This document shows, piece after piece, positions 61,751-64,000 of a stretch of DNA of 64,000 nucleotides. The stretch lies in assembly GCA_964536085.1 (NCBI GenBank), contig CAZHWR010000001.1, forward strand, positions 85,730-149,729, in the 5' to 3' direction. A program made the position numbers and the translations under genes. Source of the stretch: CAZHWR01 sp964536085. Lineage in GTDB: Bacteria > Bacillota > Clostridia > Oscillospirales > Ruminococcaceae. Each line of letters opens with the position of its first letter. Within the stretch, counting starts at the first letter, position 1. The notes under the pieces are model-generated. The model was not told where the DNA came from. It searched no databases and saw nothing but the letters and a program-made list of their open reading frames with translations.

Positions 61751-62787
61751 TCACAGTAATTGTAACAACGGCGGTCGTTGCATTCGGACTGTCCGCACTG
61801 CTTGGATTCGTGCTGGTTCCGATGCTTAGAAAGCTGAAGGTCGGTCAGACTATTAAAGAAATCGGACCTACATGGCACAAGGGTAAGGAAGGCACTCCCA
61901 CTATGGGAGGAATCATGTTTATTGTGGGCATAATAATAGCCTCGGTAGTAGGATATGTTCTGTTCAGGTCTACCGTCGAGTATAGTATCGAAATAACTAA
62001 TGCGTCCGCTTACGATATGAGAATGCTCGCAGGGCTTGTGTTTGCGCTGCTTATGGGAGTTATAGGTTTTATCGATGATTATATTAAAGTTGTAAAAAAA
62101 CGCAATCTGGGTCTTTCCGCAAAGGCTAAAACCGTTTTACAGTTTGTGGTGATTATAGCTTATCTTGCCGTATTATACTTTTTGGGCGCAAATAACACTG
62201 ATATTCCGATTCCGTTTACAAAAATAAATCTTCCGCTTTCGATACTGTATTATCCGATAATGGCGCTTGTCATGTATTTCGTTGTCAACGCGGTAAACCT
62301 GACCGACGGTATCGACGGTCTTGCAACATCGGTGACGTTTATTTTCGGCATAGGATATATGCTTATATGCGGAATACTTGAGTATTACCAAATGCAGGTG
62401 CTTGCAACCGCGCTTGCGGCGGGTTGCCTTGGCTTTGTGCTTTGGAATTTTCATCCCGCAAAGGTGTTCATGGGCGACACGGGATCAATGTTTTTGGGCG
62501 GTATGGTAATTGCTATAGGAATGGGAACTGAACAGCCGCTTTTGATGATAATAGCGGGAATAATTTACATAATCGAGGCGCTTTCCGTTGTGCTTCAGGT
62601 TATAAGCTTTAAGCTGTTCGGCAAACGTATATTTAAAATGAGTCCGATACATCACCACTATGAAATGAAGGACTGGAGCGAAATGAAGATAGTCGGCGTA
62701 TTCACGCTTATATCTATCATTGCGGCTTTGGTGGCGATAATCGGCGCATATATGTATGTTTATGTGGGTCCGGGAGTTGGAGCTTAA
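61741..62787 (+). CDS. mraY: Phospho-MurNAc-pentapeptide transferase
   Basis: A 348-residue membrane enzyme making lipid I. About ten membrane helices; signatures are HKGKEGTPTMGGIMF, FIDDYIKVVKKRNLGL (catalytic Asp pair), NAVNLTDGIDGLATS and FMGDTGSMFLGG, ending with PIHHHYEM (the His-rich MraY loop). It overlaps murF by ten bases, implying coupled translation. Confidence 0.96.
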   Translation: MSMITVIVTTAVVAFGLSALLGFVLVPMLRKLKVGQTIKEIGPTWHKGKEGTPTMGGIMFIVGIIIASVVGYVLFRSTVEYSIEITNASAYDMRMLAGLVFALLMGVIGFIDDYIKVVKKRNLGLSAKAKTVLQFVVIIAYLAVLYFLGANNTDIPIPFTKINLPLSILYYPIMALVMYFVVNAVNLTDGIDGLATSVTFIFGIGYMLICGILEYYQMQVLATALAAGCLGFVLWNFHPAKVFMGDTGSMFLGGMVIAIGMGTEQPLLMIIAGIIYIIEALSVVLQVISFKLFGKRIFKMSPIHHHYEMKDWSEMKIVGVFTLISIIAALVAIIGAYMYVYVGPGVGA

Positions 62788-62862
62788 ACAACGGCTGAAT
62801 TTGGATTAAAGAGGGGGTGGCTTGCTACGGCTAAAGAGGCGAAAACAAGTAAACGGGGCGCT

Positions 62863-63951
62863 ATGGATATAACCTTTTTTGTGCTCGTAATGGTATTGCT
62901 TGCATTTGGACTTATAATGATGTTTTCAGCGAGCTACGCCTATGCCTACTACAGGTTTGACGACCCCTTTACTTATATAAAAAAGCAGGCGATTTTTGCT
63001 GTTATCGGCGTTGTCGCTATGATATGCATATCGCTTATTGATTATCATGTTTTGAAAAAATTTGCATTTTGGATATATGGTATCTCGGTGGTACTGCTGG
63101 TCGTGGTGCTGTTCTGCGAGCCGTTAAACAACGCGCGAAGATGGATACATTTAGGACCGTTGGGAACTTTTCAGCCATCCGAGCTTATGAAGTTTGCGAT
63201 AGTGGTTCTGTTTGCATTTTTGATTTCACGAAACTACAAGCGCATGGGAACATTCACCTACGGAGTTTTACCGTTTTTGGTGTTTATCGGCATAGCGGCA
63301 GGGCTCATGCTGATGCAGCCGCACCTTTCGGGTACTATACTGATCGGAGCGATAGGACTTATAATGATGTTCGTCGGAGGGACCAAATATCGGTATTTCT
63401 TGTTTGCGATAATACTTGTCGCAATAGGAATTGTGGCAATTGTTTCAATTAAGGGTATAGATTACATTTCTGCTCGTCTTAACGGATGGCTTGATCCGAC
63501 GTCGGACATACGCGGCGAAACCTTCCAAACATGGCAGTCGCTCATCGCAATCGGTTCCGGAGGATTTATGGGGCTTGGACTCGGTCAGTCGCGCCAGAAA
63601 TATCTTTATCTGCCGGAGCCTCAGAACGACTTTGTTTTTGCAATAGTATGCGAGGAACTGGGATTTGTAGGCGCGGCTATAATAATTATCCTGTTTATTC
63701 TGTTTGTGTACAGGGGCTTTGTTATAGCGTCAAAGGCGCCGGATAAGTTCGGGATGATGCTCGCGGTCGGGCTGACGGCGCAAATAGGAATACAGGCGCT
63801 TTTAAATATTGCCGTCGTCACAAACAGCGTTCCGAATACGGGAATAAGCCTTCCGTTTTTCAGCTACGGAGGCACGGCGCTGTTCATGCAGCTTGCCGAA
63901 ATGGGAATAGTGCTTAACATTTCAAGGCAAAGCAGGGTGGAAAAAGCGTGA
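62863..63951 (+). CDS. ftsW: FtsW-type SEDS septal glycosyltransferase
   Basis: A 362-residue protein with about ten membrane helices. SEDS motifs: MMFSASYAYAYY, RRWIHLGPLGTFQPSELMKFAIV, QPHLSGTILIGAIG (essential Asp replaced by His-Leu-Ser context, typical of FtsW/SpoVE QPD/QPH variants), GSGGFMGLGLGQSRQKYLYLPEPQNDFVFAIVCEELG and NTGISLPFFSYGGTALFM. It polymerises glycan at the septum or spore cortex with the PBP above. The ATG at 62863 has a poor ribosome site, and an in-frame charged segment ATAKEAKTSKRGA continues upstream to GAGGGGG without a usual start codon, so the true N-terminus is uncertain. Confidence 0.92.
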   Translation: MDITFFVLVMVLLAFGLIMMFSASYAYAYYRFDDPFTYIKKQAIFAVIGVVAMICISLIDYHVLKKFAFWIYGISVVLLVVVLFCEPLNNARRWIHLGPLGTFQPSELMKFAIVVLFAFLISRNYKRMGTFTYGVLPFLVFIGIAAGLMLMQPHLSGTILIGAIGLIMMFVGGTKYRYFLFAIILVAIGIVAIVSIKGIDYISARLNGWLDPTSDIRGETFQTWQSLIAIGSGGFMGLGLGQSRQKYLYLPEPQNDFVFAIVCEELGFVGAAIIIILFILFVYRGFVIASKAPDKFGMMLAVGLTAQIGIQALLNIAVVTNSVPNTGISLPFFSYGGTALFMQLAEMGIVLNISRQSRVEKA

Positions 63952-63985
63952 AGTTGGCTAAACGGTGTGAAGGTTGTGTAATTAT

Positions 63986-64000
63986 ATGAGAGTTCTGCTA
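63986..64000 (+). CDS. murG: Start of murG (partial, runs off the window)
   Basis: Five codons MRVLL remain at the right edge. This is the usual opening of MurG, the UDP-GlcNAc transferase making lipid II, and MurG follows FtsW in this cluster in most Firmicutes. The assignment rests on position and five residues only. Confidence 0.55.

Noticed and set aside
1..64000. CRISPR arrays, rRNA genes, prophage or complete insertion sequences
   Set aside because: No regularly spaced repeats, rRNA cores, phage structural genes or intact transposases were found on either strand.

Overview
The window looks like a chromosomal segment of an anaerobic Clostridia-type Firmicute, probably a gut commensal. 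Support: the division/cell-wall cluster has clostridial order (mraZ-rsmH-ftsL-SpoVD-type PBP-murE-murF-mraY-ftsW-murG), MurE carries the meso-diaminopimelate DNPR motif, a formate-tetrahydrofolate ligase is present, many starts are TTG or GTG behind strong AGGAGG sites, and secreted proteins carry Gram-positive style C-terminal wall modules. No rRNA, CRISPR array or intact insertion sequence was seen.

Layout. 1-3 kb: the tail of a basic secreted protein, a decayed ABC-2 permease fragment, a membrane-anchored HtrA protease lacking a PDZ domain, and a DeoR-type regulator behind a leader with its own promoter and terminator. 3-11 kb: a 1,768-residue secreted sulfatase divergent from an AraC regulator, then a MATE exporter. 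11-19 kb: IMP dehydrogenase, a Bce-type antimicrobial-peptide sensing and efflux module (regulator, kinase, ATPase, permease), and a DRE-TIM aldolase. 19-23 kb: a DUF3795 protein, an aspartate carbamoyltransferase carrying its own PyrI-like zinc ribbon, and an unrecognised membrane protein. 23-29.6 kb: an AraC regulator divergent from a 1,871-residue secreted GH2 beta-galactosidase.

29.6-36 kb: a recombinase remnant, a near-perfect 24-bp hairpin, two tRNA-Leu genes, an SDR reductase with a heterodimeric ABC exporter, and a broken secreted-protein gene. 36-46 kb: a divergent topoisomerase IV-like pair, SecG, RNase R, a small export protein, mannose-6-phosphate isomerase and a ROK sugar kinase. 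46-51 kb: a MITE-like element, a nitroreductase, then upp, rpiB, tsaB-tsaE and fhs on the minus strand, fhs having a structured leader. 51-64 kb: RodA, RsmD, CoaD and a coiled-coil protein, followed by the division and cell-wall cluster with its promoter and three MraZ boxes, running off the window in murG.

Theme. The sulfatase and the beta-galactosidase lie about 15 kb apart, are each paired with a divergent AraC regulator, and share the same lysine-rich C-terminal repeat module. I read them as parts of one dispersed surface system for sulfated, galactose-containing glycans such as mucin. ManA and the ROK kinase could handle released sugars in the cytoplasm. This link is inference. The shared repeat module and the PyrB-zinc ribbon fusion are the observations I would check first.
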